64,000 nt of DNA from Rebecca billardiae RCC1528 (GCA_965240325.2 OZ251228.1:3013874-3077873); one strand, 5' to 3'. Shown: positions 49,226-62,274, numbered from the stretch's first letter. The notes: a model not told the origin generated them from the sequence alone. A program made the numbers and translations.

Positions 49226-49683
49226 CCGCCGCGCACGCTCCTGCGGCGCCGAGGCTGCCGCTCCGCGCCCGAGCAGATCGCGCTGCGCGCGCGGCGGCGC
49301 CTGCCGTGCGCTGCTGCTGTGGCAGCTACCGCCAAGCGCTGCTGGCTGGGCCGCACTGGAGAGGCGGGCCGCGCGGCCGGGCGCTGCGGATGTGGAGCGC
49401 CGCAGCCGGCCCAGCGCCTCGCACCGGTCGATGCTGCCCCCGCCCCGGCCCCCCATCTTACCCTCCGTCAAGCCTGCGCCTGGTGGGCCGCGTAGTGAGC
49501 GCGGCAAGCATCAGGGCGCTCCCCATCGCGCGCGAGCGCAAGCTCATCTGCGCACGGCCGTCCCTAACTGCGGTGCGGTTGGGTGCGCGCGCGCCTCGCG
49601 TCGAAGGAGCGGGCTCGGCTTGCAGCGGCGGCCGAGACGAGCAGTGTCGATGCACTGTCGAGCGAGACCATCGCGGCGGCCGC

Positions 49684-52600
49684 GTTAGGAGAGAAATCGG
49701 GTTCAGCCGCTGGCGAGCGGACGGATCGTCGGCAAACGCACCCTCTTGCAATGCGTCAGCGGGCGTGCATGCTTGTCTGGCCCCTGCAGCCTCGGTGGCG
49801 GACGCGCACTGCCCGGCGAGCCCCTGCGGCACAGTGCGCGACCTGTGGCGGGCGACTGGGCCGCGTTAGGAGAGAAATGGGGTTCAGCCGCTGGCGAGCG
49901 GACGGATCGTCGGCAAACGCACCCTCTTGCAATGCGTCAGCGGGCGTGCATGCTTGTCTGGCCCCTGCAGCCTCGGTGGCGGACGCGCACTGCCCGGCGA
50001 GCCCCTGCGGCACAGTGCGCGACCTGTGGCGGGTGCGTGGGCCGCGTTAGGAGAGAAATGGGGTTCAGCCGCTGGCGAGCGGACGGATCGTCGGCAAGCG
50101 CACCCTCTTGCAATGCGTCAGCGGGCGTGCATGCTTGTCTGGCCCCTGCAGCCTCGGTGGCGGACGCGCACTGCCAGGCGAGCCCCTGCGGCACAGTGCG
50201 CGACCTGTGGCGGGTGCGTGGGCCGCGTTAGGAGAGAAATGGGGTTCAGCCGCTGGCGAGCGGACGGATCGTCGGCAAACGCACCCTCTTGCAATGCGTC
50301 AGCGGGCGTGCATGCTTGTCTGGCCCTGCGCAGCCTCGGCTGCCCACGCGCACTGCCCGGCGAGCCCCTGCGGCACAGTGCGCGACCTGTGGCGGGTGCG
50401 TGGGCGGCGTTAGGAGAGAAATGGGGTTCAGCCGCTGGCGAGCGGACGGATCGTCGGCAAACGCACCCTCTTGCAATGCGTCAGCGGGCGTGCATGCTTG
50501 TCTGGCCCCTGCAGCCTCGGTGGCGGACGCGCACTGCCCGGCGAGCCCCTGCGGCACAGTGCGCGACCTGTGGCCGGCGACTGGGCGGCGTTAGGAGAGA
50601 AATGGGGTTCAGCCGCTGGCGAGCGGACGGATCGTCGGCAAATGCACCCTCTTGCAATGCGTCAGCGGGCGTGCATGCTTGTCTGGCCCTGCGCAGCCTC
50701 GGCTGCCCACGCGCACTGCCCGGCGAGCCCCTGCGGCACAGTGCGCGACCTGCGGCGGGCGCGTGGGCCGCGTTAGGAGAGAAATAAGGTTCAGCCGCTG
50801 GCGAGCGGACGGATCGTCGGCAAACGCACCCTCTTGCAATGCGTCAGCGGGCGTGCATGCTTGTCTGGCCCCTGCAGCCTCGGTGGCGGACGCGCACTGC
50901 CCGGCGAGCCCCTGCGGCACAGTGCGCGACCTGTGGCCGGCGACTGGGCGGCGTTAGGAGAGAAATGGGGTTCAGCCGCTGGCGAGCGGACGGATCGTCG
51001 GCAAACGCACCCTCTTGCAATGCGTCAGCGGGCGTGCATGCTTGTCTGGCCCCTGCAGCCTCGGTGGCGGACGCGCACTGCCCGGCGAGCCCCTGCGGCA
51101 CAGTGCGCGACCTGTGGCGGGTGCGTGGGCCGCGTTAGGAGAGAAATGGGGTTCAGCCGCTGGCGAGCGGACGGATCGTCGGCAAACGCACCCTCTTGCA
51201 ATGCGTCAGCGGGCGTGCATGCTTGTCTGGCCCCTGCAGCCTCGGTGGCGGACGCGCACTGCCCGGCGAGCCCCTGCGGCACAGTGCGCGACCTGTGGCG
51301 GGTGCGTGGGCCGCGTTAGGAGAGAAATGGGGTTCAGCCGCTGGCGAGCGGACGGATCGTCGGCAAACGCACCCTCTTGCAATGCGTCAGCGGGCGTGCA
51401 TGCTTGTCTGGCCCCTGCAGCCTCGGTGGCGGACGCGCACTGCCAGGCGAGCCCCTGCGGCACAGTGCGCGACCTGTGGCGGGTGCGTGGGCCGCGTTAG
51501 GAGAGAAATGGGGTTCAGCCGCTGGCGAGCGGACGGATCGTCGGCAAACGCACCCTCTTGCAATGCGTCAGCGGGCGTGCATGCTTGTCTGGCCCTGCGC
51601 AGCCTCGGCTGCCCACGCGCACTGCCCGGCGAGCCCCTGCGGCACAGTGCGCGACCTGTGGCGGGTGCGTGGGCCGCGTTAGGAGAGAAGTGGGGTTCAG
51701 CCGCTGGCGAGCGGACGGATCGTCGGCAAACGCACCCTCTTGCAATGCGTCAGCGGGCGTGCATGCTTGTCTGGCCCCTGCAGCCTCGGCTGCCCACGCG
51801 CACTGCCTGGCGAGCCCCTGCGGCACAGTGCGCGACCTGTGGCCGGCGACTGGGCGGCGTTAGGAGAGAAATGGGGTTCAGCCGCTGGCGAGCGGACGGA
51901 TCGTCGGCAAACGCACCCTCTTGCAATGCGTCAGCGGGCGTGCATGCTTGTCTGGCCCCTGCAGCCTCGGTGGCGGACGCGCACTGCCCGGCGAGCCCCT
52001 GCGGCACAGTGCGCGACCTGTGGCGGGTGCGTGGGCCGCGTTAGGAGAGAAATGGGGTTCAGCCGCTGGCGAGCGGACGGATCGTCGGCAAACGCACCCT
52101 CTTGCAATGCGTCAGCGGGCGTGCATGCTTGTCTGGCCCCTGCAGCCTCGGTGGCGGACGCGCACTGCCCGGCGAGCCCCTGCGGCACAGTGCGCGACCT
52201 GCGGCCGGCGACTGGGCGGCGTTAGGAGAGAAATGGGGTTCAGCCGCTGGCGAGCGGACGGATCGTCGGCAAACGCACCCTCTTGCAATGCGTCAGCGGG
52301 CGTGCATGCTTGTCTGGCCCTGCGCAGCCTCGGCTGCCCACGCGCACTGCCCGGCGAGCCCCTGCGGCACTAGTGCGCGACCTGTGGCGGGTGCGTGGGC
52401 CGCGTTAGGAGAGAAATGGGGTTCAGCCGCTGGCGAGCGGACGGATCGTCGGCAAACGCACCCTCTTGCAATGCGTCAGCGGGCGTGCATGCTTGTCTGG
52501 CCCCTGCAGCCTCGGCTGCCCACGCGCACTGCCTGGCGAGCCCCTGCGGCACAGTGCGCGACCTGTGGCGGGTGCGTGGGCCGCGTTAGGAGAGAAATGG

Positions 52601-55600
52601 GGTTCAGCCGCTGGCGAGCGGACGGATCGTCGGCAAGCGCACCCTCTTGCAATGCGTCAGCGGGCGTGCATGCTTGTCTGGCCCCTGCAGCCTCGGCTGC
52701 CCACGCGCACTGCCTGGCGAGCCCCTGCGGCACAGTGCGCGACTGGCGGCGGGCGCGTGGGCGGCGTTAGGAGAGAAATGGGGTTCAGCCGCTGGCGAGC
52801 GGACGGATCGTCGGCAAGCGCACCCTCTTGCAATGCGTCAGCGGGCGTGCATGCTTGTCTGGCCCCTGCAGCCTCGGTGGCGGACGCGCACTGCCCGGCG
52901 AGCCCCTGCGGCACAGTGCGCGACCTGTGGCGGGTGCGTGGGCGGCGTTAGGAGAGAAATGGGGTTCAGCCGCTGGCGAGCGGACGGATCGTCGGCAAAC
53001 GCACCCTCTTGCAATGCGTCAGCGGGCGTGCATGCTTGTCTGGCCCCTGTAGTCTCGGTGGCGGACGCGCACTGCCCGGCGAGCCCCTGCGGCACACTGC
53101 GCGACCTGCGGCGGGCGCGTGGGCGGCGTTAGGAGAGAAATCGGGTTCAGCCGCTGGCGAGCGGACGGATCGTCGGCAAACGCACCCTCTTGCAATGCGT
53201 CAGCGGGCGTGCATGCTTGTCTGGCCCTGCGCAGCCTCGGCTGCCCACGCGCACTGCCCGGCGAGCCCCTGCTGCACAGTGCGCGACCTGTGGCGGGTGC
53301 GTGGGCCGCGTTAGGAGAGAAATGGGGTTCAGCCGCTGGCGAGCGGACGGATCGTCGGCAAACGCACCCTCTTGCAATGCGTCAGCGGGCGTGCATGCTT
53401 GTCTGGCCCCTGCAGCCTCGGTGGCGGACGCGCACTGCCCGGCGAGCCCCTGCGGCACAGTGCGCGACCTGTGGCCGGCGACTGGGCGGCGTTAGGAGAG
53501 AAATGGGGTTCAGCCGCTGGCGAGCAGACGGATCGTCGGCAAACGCACCCTCTTGCAATGCGTCAGCGGGCGTGCATGCTTGTCTGGCCCTGCGCAGCCT
53601 CGGCTGCCCACGCGCACTGCCCGGCGAGCCCCTGCGGCACAGTGCGCGACCTGTGGCGGGTGCGTGGGCCGCGTTAGGAGAGAAATGGGGTTCAGCCGCT
53701 GGCGAGCGGACGGATCGTCGGCAAACGCACCCTCTTGCAATGCGTCAGCGGGCGTGCATGCTTGTCTGGCCCCTGCAGCCTCGGTGGCGGACGCGCACTG
53801 CCCGGCGAGCCCCTGCGGCACAGTGCGCGACCTGTGGCGGGTGCGTGGGCCGCGTTAGGAGAGAAATGGGGTTCAGCCGCTGGCGAGCGGACGGATCGTC
53901 GGCAAACGCACCCTCTTGCAATGCGTCAGCGGGCGTGCATGCTTGTCTGGCCCCTGCAGCCTCGGTGGCGGACGCGCACTGCCCGGCGAGCCCCTGCGGC
54001 ACAGTGCGCGACCTGCGGCCGGCGACTGGGCGGCGTTAGGAGAGAAATGGGGTTCAGCCGCTGGCGAGCGGACGGATCGTCGGCAAACGCACCCTCTTGC
54101 AATGCGTCAGCGGGCGTGCATGCTTGTCTGGCCCTGCGCAGCCTCGGCTGCCCACGCGCACTGCCCGGCGAGCCCCTGCTGCACAGTGCGCGACCTGTGG
54201 CGGGTGCGTGGGCCGCGTTAGGAGAGAAATGGGGTTCAGCCGCTGGCGAGCGGACGGATCGTCGGCAAACGCACCCTCTTGCAATGCGTCAGCGGGCGTG
54301 CATGCTTGTCTGGCCCCTGCAGCCTCGGTGGCGGACGCGCACTGCCCGGCGAGCCCCTGCGGCACAGTGCGCGACCTGTGGCCGGCGACTGGGCGGCGTT
54401 AGGAGAGAAATGGGGTTCAGCCGCTGGCGAGCAGACGGATCGTCGGCAAACGCACCCTCTTGCAATGCGTCAGCGGGCGTGCATGCTTGTCTGGCCCTGC
54501 GCAGCCTCGGCTGCCCACGCGCACTGCCCGGCGAGCCCCTGCGGCACAGTGCGCGACCTGTGGCGGGTGCGTGGGCCGCGTTAGGAGAGAAATGGGGTTC
54601 AGCCGCTGGCGAGCGGACGGATCGTCGGCAAACGCACCCTCTTGCAATGCGTCAGCGGGCGTGCATGCTTGTCTGGCCCCTGCAGCCTCGGTGGCGGACG
54701 CGCACTGCCCGGCGAGCCCCTGCGGCACAGTGCGCGACCTGCGGCGGGCGCGTGGGCCGCGTTAGGAGAGAAATGGGGTTCAGCCGCTGGCGAGCGGACG
54801 GATCGTCGGCAAACGCACCCTCTTGCAATGCGTCAGCGGGCGTGCATGCTTGTCTGGCCCCTGCAGCCTCGGTGGCGGACGCGCACTGCCCGGCGAGCCC
54901 CTGCGGCACAGTGCGCGACCTGTGGCCGGCGACTGGGCGGCGTTAGGAGAGAAATGGGGTTCAGCCGCTGGCGAGCGGACGGATCGTCGGCAAACGCACC
55001 CTCTTGCAATGCGTCAGCGGGCGTGCATGCTTGTCTGGCCCCTGCAGCCTCGGTGGCGGACGCGCACTGCCCGGCGAGCCCCTGCTGCACAGTGCGCGAC
55101 CTGTGGCGGGTGCGTGGGCCGCGTTAGGAGAGAAATGGGGTTCAGCCGCTGGCGAGCGGACGGATCGTCGGCAAACGCACCCTCTTGCAATGCGTCAGCG
55201 GGCGTGCATGCTTGTCTGGCCCCTGCAGCCTCGGTGGCGGACGCGCACTGCCCGGCGAGCCCCTGCGGCACAGTGCGCGACCTGTGGCGGGTGCGTGGGC
55301 CGCGTTAGGAGAGAAATGGGGTTCAGCCGCTGGCGAGCGGACGGATCGTCGGCAAGCGCACCCTCTTGCAATGCGTCAGCGGGCGTGCATGCTTGTCTGG
55401 CCCCTGCAGCCTCGGTGGCGGACGCGCACTGCCAGGCGAGCCCCTGCGGCACAGTGCGCGACCTGTGGCGGGTGCGTGGGCCGCGTTAGGAGAGAAATGG
55501 GGTTCAGCCGCTGGCGAGCGGACGGATCGTCGGCAAACGCACCCTCTTGCAATGCGTCAGCGGGCGTGCATGCTTGTCTGGCCCTGCGCAGCCTCGGCTG

Positions 55601-58600
55601 CCCACGCGCACTGCCTGGCGAGCCCCTGCGGCACAGTGCGCGACCTGTGGCCGGCGACTGGGCGGCGTTAGGAGAGAAATGGGGTTCAGCCGCTGGCGAG
55701 CGGACGGATCGTCGGCAAACGCACCCTCTTGCAATGCGTCAGCGGGCGTGCATGCTTGTCTGGCCCCTGCAGCCTCGGCTGCCCACGCGCACTGCCTGGC
55801 GAGCCCCTGCGGCACAGTGCGCGACTGGCGGCGGGCGCGTGGGCGGCGTTAGGAGAGAAATGGGGTTCAGCCGCTGGCGAGCGGACGGATCGTCGGCAAA
55901 CGCACCCTCTTGCAATGCGTCAGCGGGCGTGCATGCTTGTCTGGCCCCTGCAGCCTCGGTGGCGGACGCGCACTGCCCGGCGAGCCCCTGCGGCACAGTG
56001 CGCGACCTGTGGCGGGTGCGTGGGCCGCGTTAGGAGAGAAATGGGGTTCAGCCGCTGGCGAGCGGACGGATCGTCGGCAAACGCACCCTCTTGCAATGCG
56101 TCAGCGGGCGTGCATGCTTGTCTGGCCCCTGCAGCCTCGGTGGCGGACGCGCACTGCCCGGCGAGCCCCTGCGGCACAGTGCGCGACCTGCGGCCGGCGA
56201 CTGGGCGGCGTTAGGAGAGAAATGGGGTTCAGCCGCTGGCGAGCGGACGGATCGTCGGCAAACGCACCCTCTTGCAATGCGTCAGCGGGCGTGCATGCTT
56301 GTCTGGCCCTGCGCAGCCTCGGCTGCCCACGCGCACTGCCCGGCGAGCCCCTGCGGCACTAGTGCGCGACCTGTGGCGGGTGCGTGGGCCGCGTTAGGAG
56401 AGAAATGGGGTTCAGCCGCTGGCGAGCGGACGGATCGTCGGCAAACGCACCCTCTTGCAATGCGTCAGCGGGCGTGCATGCTTGTCTGGCCCCTGCAGCC
56501 TCGGCTGCCCACGCACACTGCCTGGCGAGCCCCTGCGGCACAGTGCGCGACCTGTGGCGGGTGCGTGGGCCGCGTTAGGAGAGAAATGGGGTTCAGCCGC
56601 TGGCGAGCGGACGGATCGTCGGCAAACGCACCCTCTTGCAATGCGTCAGCGGGCGTGCATGCTTGTCTGGCCCCTGCAGCCTCGGCTGCCCACGCGCACT
56701 GCCTGGCGAGCCCCTGCGGCACAGTGCGCGACTGGCGGCGGGCGCGTGGGCGGCGTTAGGAGAGAAATGGGGTTCAGCCGCTGGCGAGCGGACGGATCGT
56801 CGGCAAGCGCACCCTCTTGCAATGCGTCAGCGGGCGTGCATGCTTGTCTGGCCCCTGCAGCCTCGGTGGCGGACGCGCACTGCCCGGCGAGCCCCTGCGG
56901 CACAGTGCGCGACCTGTGGCCGGCGACTGGGCGGCGTTAGGAGAGAAATGGGGTTCAGCCGCTGGCGAGCGGACGGATCGTCGGCAAACGCACCCTCTTG
57001 CAATGCGTCAGCGGGCGTGCATGCTTGTCTGGCCCTGCGCAGCCTCGGCTGCCCACGCGCACTGCCCGGCGAGCCCCTGCGGCACAGTGCGCGACCTGTG
57101 GCGGGTGCGTGGGCCGCGTTAGGAGAGAAATGGGGTTCAGCCGCTGGCGAGCGGACGGATCGTCGGCAAACGCACCCTCTTGCAATGCGTCAGCGGGCGT
57201 GCATGCTTGTCTGGCCCCTGCAGCCTCGGTGGCGGACGCGCACTGCCCGGCGAGCCCCTGCGGCACAGTGCGCGACCTGCGGCCGGCGACTGGGCGGCGT
57301 TAGGAGAGAAATGGGGTTCAGCCGCTGGCGAGCGGACGGATCGTCGGCAAACGCACCCTCTTGCAATGCGTCAGCGGGCGTGCATGCTTGTCTGGCCCTG
57401 CGCAGCCTCGGCTGCCCACGCGCACTGCCCGGCGAGCCCCTGCGGCACTAGTGCGCGACCTGTGGCGGGTGCGTGGGCCGCGTTAGGAGAGAAATGGGGT
57501 TCAGCCGCTGGCGAGCGGACGGATCGTCGGCAAACGCACCCTCTTGCAATGCGTCAGCGGGCGTGCATGCTTGTCTGGCCCCTGCAGCCTCGGCTGCCCA
57601 CGCGCACTGCCTGGCGAGCCCCTGCGGCACAGTGCGCGACCTGTGGCGGGTGCGTGGGCCGCGTTAGGAGAGAAATGGGGTTCAGCCGCTGGCGAGCGGA
57701 CGGATCGTCGGCAAACGCACCCTCTTGCAATGCGTCAGCGGGCGTGCATGCTTGTCTGGCCCCTGCAGCCTCGGCTGCCCACGCGCACTGCCCGGCGAGC
57801 CCCTGCGGCACAGTGCGCGACCTGTGGCCGGCGACTGGGCGGCGTTAGGAGAGAAATGGGGTTCAGCCGCTGGCGAGCGGACGGATCGTCGGCAAACGCA
57901 CCCTCTTGCAATGCGTCAGCGGGCGTGCATGCTTGTCTGGCCCCTGCAGCCTCGGTGGCGGACGCGCACTGCCCGGCGAGCCCCTGCGGCACAGTGCGCG
58001 ACCTGTGGCCGGCGACTGGGCGGCGTTAGGAGAGAAATGGGGTTCAGCCGCTGGCGAGCGGACGGATCGTCGGCAAACGCACCCTCTTGCAATGCGTCAG
58101 CGGGCGTGCATGCTTGTCTGGCCCCTGCAGCCTCGGCTGCCCACGCGCACTGCCTGGCGAGCCCCTGCGGCACAGTGCGCGACCTGTGGCGGGTGCGTGG
58201 GCCGCGTTAGGAGAGAAATAGGGTTCAGCCGCTGGCGAGCGGACGAATCGTCGGCAAACGCACCCTCTTGCAATGCGTCAGCGGGCGTGCATGCTTGTCT
58301 GGCCCCTGCAGCCTCGGCTGCCCACGCGCACTGCCTGGCGAGCCCCTGCGGCACAGTGCGCGACCTGTGGCCGGCGACTGGGCGGCGTTAGGAGAGAAAT
58401 GGGGTTCAGCCGCTGGCGAGCGGACGGATCGTCGGCAAACGCACCCTCTTGCAATGCGTCAGCGGGCGTGCATGCTTGTCTGGCCCCTGCAGCCTCGGTG
58501 GCGGACGCGCACTGCCCGGCGAGCCCCTGCGGCACAGTGCGCGACCTGTGGCGGGTGCGTGGGCCGCGTTAGGAGAGAAATGGGGTTCAGCCGCTGGCGA

Positions 58601-60922
58601 GCGGACGGATCGTCGGCAAACGCACCCTCTTGCAATGCGTCAGCGGGCGTGCATGCTTGTCTGGCCCTGCGCAGCCTCGGCTGCCCACGCGCACTGCCCG
58701 GCGAGCCCCTGCGGCACAGTGCGCGACCTGTGGCCGGCGACTGGGCGGCGTTAGGAGAGAAATGGGGTTCAGCCGCTGGCGAGCGGACGGATCGTCGGCA
58801 AACGCACCCTCTTGCAATGCGTCAGCGGGCGTGCATGCTTGTCTGGCCCCTGCAGCCTCGGCTGCCCACGCGCACTGCCTGGCGAGCCCCTGCGGCACAG
58901 TGCGCGACTGGCGGCGGGCGCGTGGGCGGCGTTAGGAGAGAAATGGGGTTCAGCCGCTGGCGAGCGGACGGATCGTCGGCAAACGCACCCTCTTGCAATG
59001 CGTCAGCGGGCGTGCATGCTTGTCTGGCCCCTGCAGCCTCGGTGGCGGACGCGCACTGCCCGGCGAGCCCCTGCGGCACAGTGCGCGACCTGTGGCGGGT
59101 GCGTGGGCCGCGTTAGGAGAGAAATGGGGTTCAGCCGCTGGCGAGCGGACGGATCGTCGGCAAACGCACCCTCTTGCAATGCGTCAATGGGCGTGCATGC
59201 TTGTCTGGCCCCTGCAGCCTCGGTGGCGGACGCGCACTGCCCGGCGAGCCCCTGCGGCACAGTGCGCGACCTGCGGCCGGCGACTGGGCGGCGTTAGGAG
59301 AGAAATGGGGTTCAGCCGCTGGCGAGCGGACGGATCGTCGGCAAACGCACCCTCTTGCAATGCGTCAGCGGGCGTGCATGCTTGTCTGGCCCTGCGCAGC
59401 CTCGGCTGCCCACGCGCACTGCCCGGCGAGCCCCTGCGGCACTAGTGCGCGACCTGTGGCGGGTGCGTGGGCCGCGTTAGGAGAGAAATGGGGTTCAGCC
59501 GCTGGCGAGCGGACGGATCGTCGGCAAACGCACCCTCTTGCAATGCGTCAGCGGGCGTGCATGCTTGTCTGGCCCCTGCAGCCTCGGCTGCCCACGCGCA
59601 CTGCCTGGCGAGCCCCTGCGGCACAGTGCGCGACCTGTGGCGGGTGCGTGGGCCGCGTTAGGAGAGAAATGGGGTTCAGCCGCTGGCGAGCGGACGGATC
59701 GTCGGCAAACGCACCCTCTTGCAATGCGTCAGCGGGCGTGCATGCTTGTCTGGCCCTGCGCAGCCTCGGCTGCCCACGCGCACTGCCTGGCGAGCCCCTG
59801 CGGCACAGTGCGCGACTGGCGGCGGGCGCGTGGGCGGCGTTAGGAGAGAAATGGGGTTCAGCCGCTGGCGAGCGGACGGATCGTCGGCAAACGCACCCTC
59901 TTGCAATGCGTCAGCGGGCGTGCATGCTTGTCTGGCCCTGCGCAGCCTCGGCTGCCCACGCGCACTGCCTGGCGAGCCCCTGCGGCACAGTGCGCGACTG
60001 GCGGCGGGCGCGTGGGCGGCGTTAGGAGAGAAATGGGGTTCAGCCGCTGGCGAGCGGACGGATCGTCGGCAAACGCACCCTCTTGCAATGCGTCAGCGGG
60101 CGTGCATGCTTGTCTGGCCCCTGCAGCCTCGGTGGCGGACGCGCACTGCCCGGCGAGCCCCTGCGGCACAGTGCGCGACCTGTGGCGGGTGCGTGGGCCG
60201 CGTTAGGAGAAAAATGGGGTTCAGCCGCTGGCGAGCGGACGGATCGTCGGCAAACGCACCCTCTTGCAATGCGTCAATGGGCGTGCATGCTTGTCTGGCC
60301 CCTGCAGCCTCGGTGGCGGACGCGCACTGCCCGGCGAGCCCCTGCGGCACAGTGCGCGACCTGCGGCCGGCGACTGGGCGGCGTTAGGAGAGAAATGGGG
60401 TTCAGCCGCTGGCGAGCGGACGGATCGTCGGCAAACGCACCCTCTTGCAATGCGTCAGCGGGCGTGCATGCTTGTCTGGCCCTGCGCAGCCTCGGCTGCC
60501 CACGCGCACTGCCCGGCGAGCCCCTGCGGCACTAGTGCGCGACCTGTGGCGGGTGCGTGGGCCGCGTTAGGAGAGAAATGGGGTTCAGCCGCTGGCGAGC
60601 GGACGGATCGTCGGCAAACGCACCCTCTTGCAATGCGTCAGCGGGCGTGCATGCTTGTCTGGCCCCTGCAGCCTCGGCTGCCCACGCGCACTGCCTGGCG
60701 AGCCCCTGCGGCACAGTGCGCGACCTGTGGCGGGTGCGTGGGCCGCGTTAGGAGAGAAATGGGGTTCAGCCGCTGGCGAGCGGACGGATCGTCGGCAAAC
60801 GCACCCTCTTGCAATGCGTCAGCGGGCGTGCATGCTTGTCTGGCCCCTGCAGCCTCGGCTGCCCACGCGCACTGCCTGGCGAGCCCCTGCGGCACAGTGC
60901 GCGACTGGCGGCGGGCGCGTGT
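49684..60922. repeat. 181-bp satellite array, about 62 head-to-tail copies
   Basis: Units start with GTTAGGAGAGAAATGGGG at 49684, 49865, 50046 and so on to about 60747, spaced 181 or 182 bp. Units differ at only a few sites: a central choice of CCTGCAGCCTCGGTGGCGG or CTGCGCAGCCTCGGCTGCCC, and an end choice of GGGTGCGTGGGCCGC, CCGGCGACTGGGCGGC or GGGCGCGTGGGCGGC. Rare variants recur at multi-unit spacing, showing higher-order structure. The array ends abruptly inside a unit at about 60920. Because 181 is 3n+1, chains of open frames cycle through all frames and are not genes. Confidence 0.97.
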
Positions 60923-61104
60923 ATAAGAGGTGCCCACTCCCCAAAATCACGGGGCCACGCGCGCACTCGGCTGGTCGTGATGGGCATGGTATGAGGACCC
61001 CTCCCCAATTTATTTGGCGGCAGTCTCATATGCCGATCTCGAGTCTTGGCTCGTCGCGTGGGCGGGCGGAGCCCGACCGGGCCTCCGACCGGCTCACGTC
61101 AACC
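60923..61104. other. Unique sequence between satellite and duplicated element
   Basis: 182 bp, mixed composition, no gene or clear repeat. Confidence 0.4.
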
Positions 61105-61501
61105 GTGCAGGTGGCGAGCGGGTCGGGGGCGCGGCAACAAAGCTGCCTGACGTGACCAGCATGCCCCACTGAGTCGCCTGATAGCTTCTTCCGACCCTTC
61201 TCATATGCCGTTCCGCCGCTCTCACCCTCCAGAGTCGCCCAGCCACGACGCTGGGCGGGCCGGCCGCCATTGCGGGGCGGCAGCAGAGCCTCAGTCCAGC
61301 GCGCGGCCGTTTCACCGGGCGAATCTGTCCGAATATTGGTTTTTGAATACTACGACTACTTGTTTTTTCCATGCCACCGCCAAAAATTGCCGCCGGCGAC
61401 GATGGCTGCCACCGAGCTGCTCCCGCGCGCCGCGCCCGCCGCCGGCGCCGCCGGCAGTGAGCGGGCTGAACGAGCGTTCGGAGGCGGTCCAAAGCGGGGG
61501 T

Positions 61502-61559
61502 GTGGGGGCGGCAGCCCCCACGGAAGAAAAAGCGGGGGTGTGGGGGCGGCAGCCCCCAC
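61502..61559. repeat. Pair of GC hairpins in copy 1
   Basis: GTGGGGGCGGCAGCCCCCAC occurs at 61502-61521 and 61540-61559; each can fold as an 8-bp stem with a GGCA loop. The two are separated by GGAAGAAAAAGCGGGGGT-type sequence. Confidence 0.85.
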
Positions 61560-62215
61560 CCTAGAGCCCTATTTCGACAGCCTCATGACTGAATGCGCAG
61601 AGCAAGGTGCAAGCCTTCTGCCGCCACCGGTGCTGGCGGTGAGCGGGCTGACCGAGCGTGCGGAGGCGGCCGAAAGAGCGTGCGGGCGTGTGAAGGCGGC
61701 AGCCCCGCAAGATAAAGAGCGGCTGTATGGCGGCGGCAGCCCCCCCCCCTTCAGCCTTACGACCACCAGTTTACTTCGGCGCACGGCTGCAGACCAGACC
61801 GGCGCCCAACAACAGTGCAGGTGGCGAGCGGGTCGGGGGCGCGGCAACAAAGCTGCCTGACGTGACCAGCATGCCCCACTGAGTCGCCTGATAGCTTCTT
61901 CCGACCCTTCTCATATGCCGTTCCGCCGCTCTCACCCTCCAGAGTCGCCCAGCCACGACGCTGGGCGGGCCGGCCGCCATTGCGCGGCGGCAGCAGAGCC
62001 TCAGTCCAGCGCGCGGCCGTTTCACCGGGCGAATCTGTCCGAACGAATATTGGTTTTTGAATACTACGACTACTTGTTTTTTCCATGCCACCGCCAAAAA
62101 TTGCCGCCGGCGACGATGGCTGCCACCGAGCTGCTCCCGCGCGCCGCGCCCGCCGCCGGCGCCGCAGGCAGTGAGCGGGCTGAACGAGCGTTCGGAGGCG
62201 GTCCAAAGCGGGGGT

Positions 62216-62274
62216 GTGGGGGCGGCAGCCCCCACGGAAGAAAAAAGCGGGGGTGTGGGGGCGGCAGCCCCCAC
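62216..62274. repeat. Pair of GC hairpins in copy 2
   Basis: The same 20-bp hairpin is at 62216-62235 and 62255-62274, with one extra A in the spacer relative to copy 1. Confidence 0.85.

Larger units (their letters stand above)
39461..49683. repeat. Mosaic of diverged repeat modules (ten copies of a core motif)
   Basis: A core of about 60 bp, CTGCCCCCGCCCC then CCCCCATCTT and CACCTGGTGCGCG, recurs near 40117, 41241, 42117, 42811, 43708, 45280, 46970, 47838, 48717 and 49433. Other blocks recur with it: CGTCTGCTGGCGAGCC followed by TAGCCAAGCAGCC and CGCCGCCGCCAT (about 40549, 43026, 47168; diverged at 42235, 48834), CGCGCCTCACGTCGAAGGCG, and GCGGCGCAGCACGCGGCG. Open frames on both strands are broken differently in each copy. 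I treat it as non-coding repetitive DNA, possibly subtelomeric or pericentromeric. Confidence 0.8.

Noticed and set aside
39461-49683. tRNA, rRNA or snRNA genes in the repeat mosaic
   Set aside because: No A/B-box pair, cloverleaf or recognisable rRNA core was found by eye; a covariance-model search would be needed to exclude them fully.
49684-60922. Dozens of 85-403 codon open frames on both strands of the satellite
   Set aside because: Unit length is 3n+1, so the same peptides recur in every frame; they result from repeat composition and end at the TAG in each GTTAGG.
49684-60922. CRISPR-like array
   Set aside because: Repeats are 181 bp, directly abutting, with no unique spacers, and the genome is eukaryotic.
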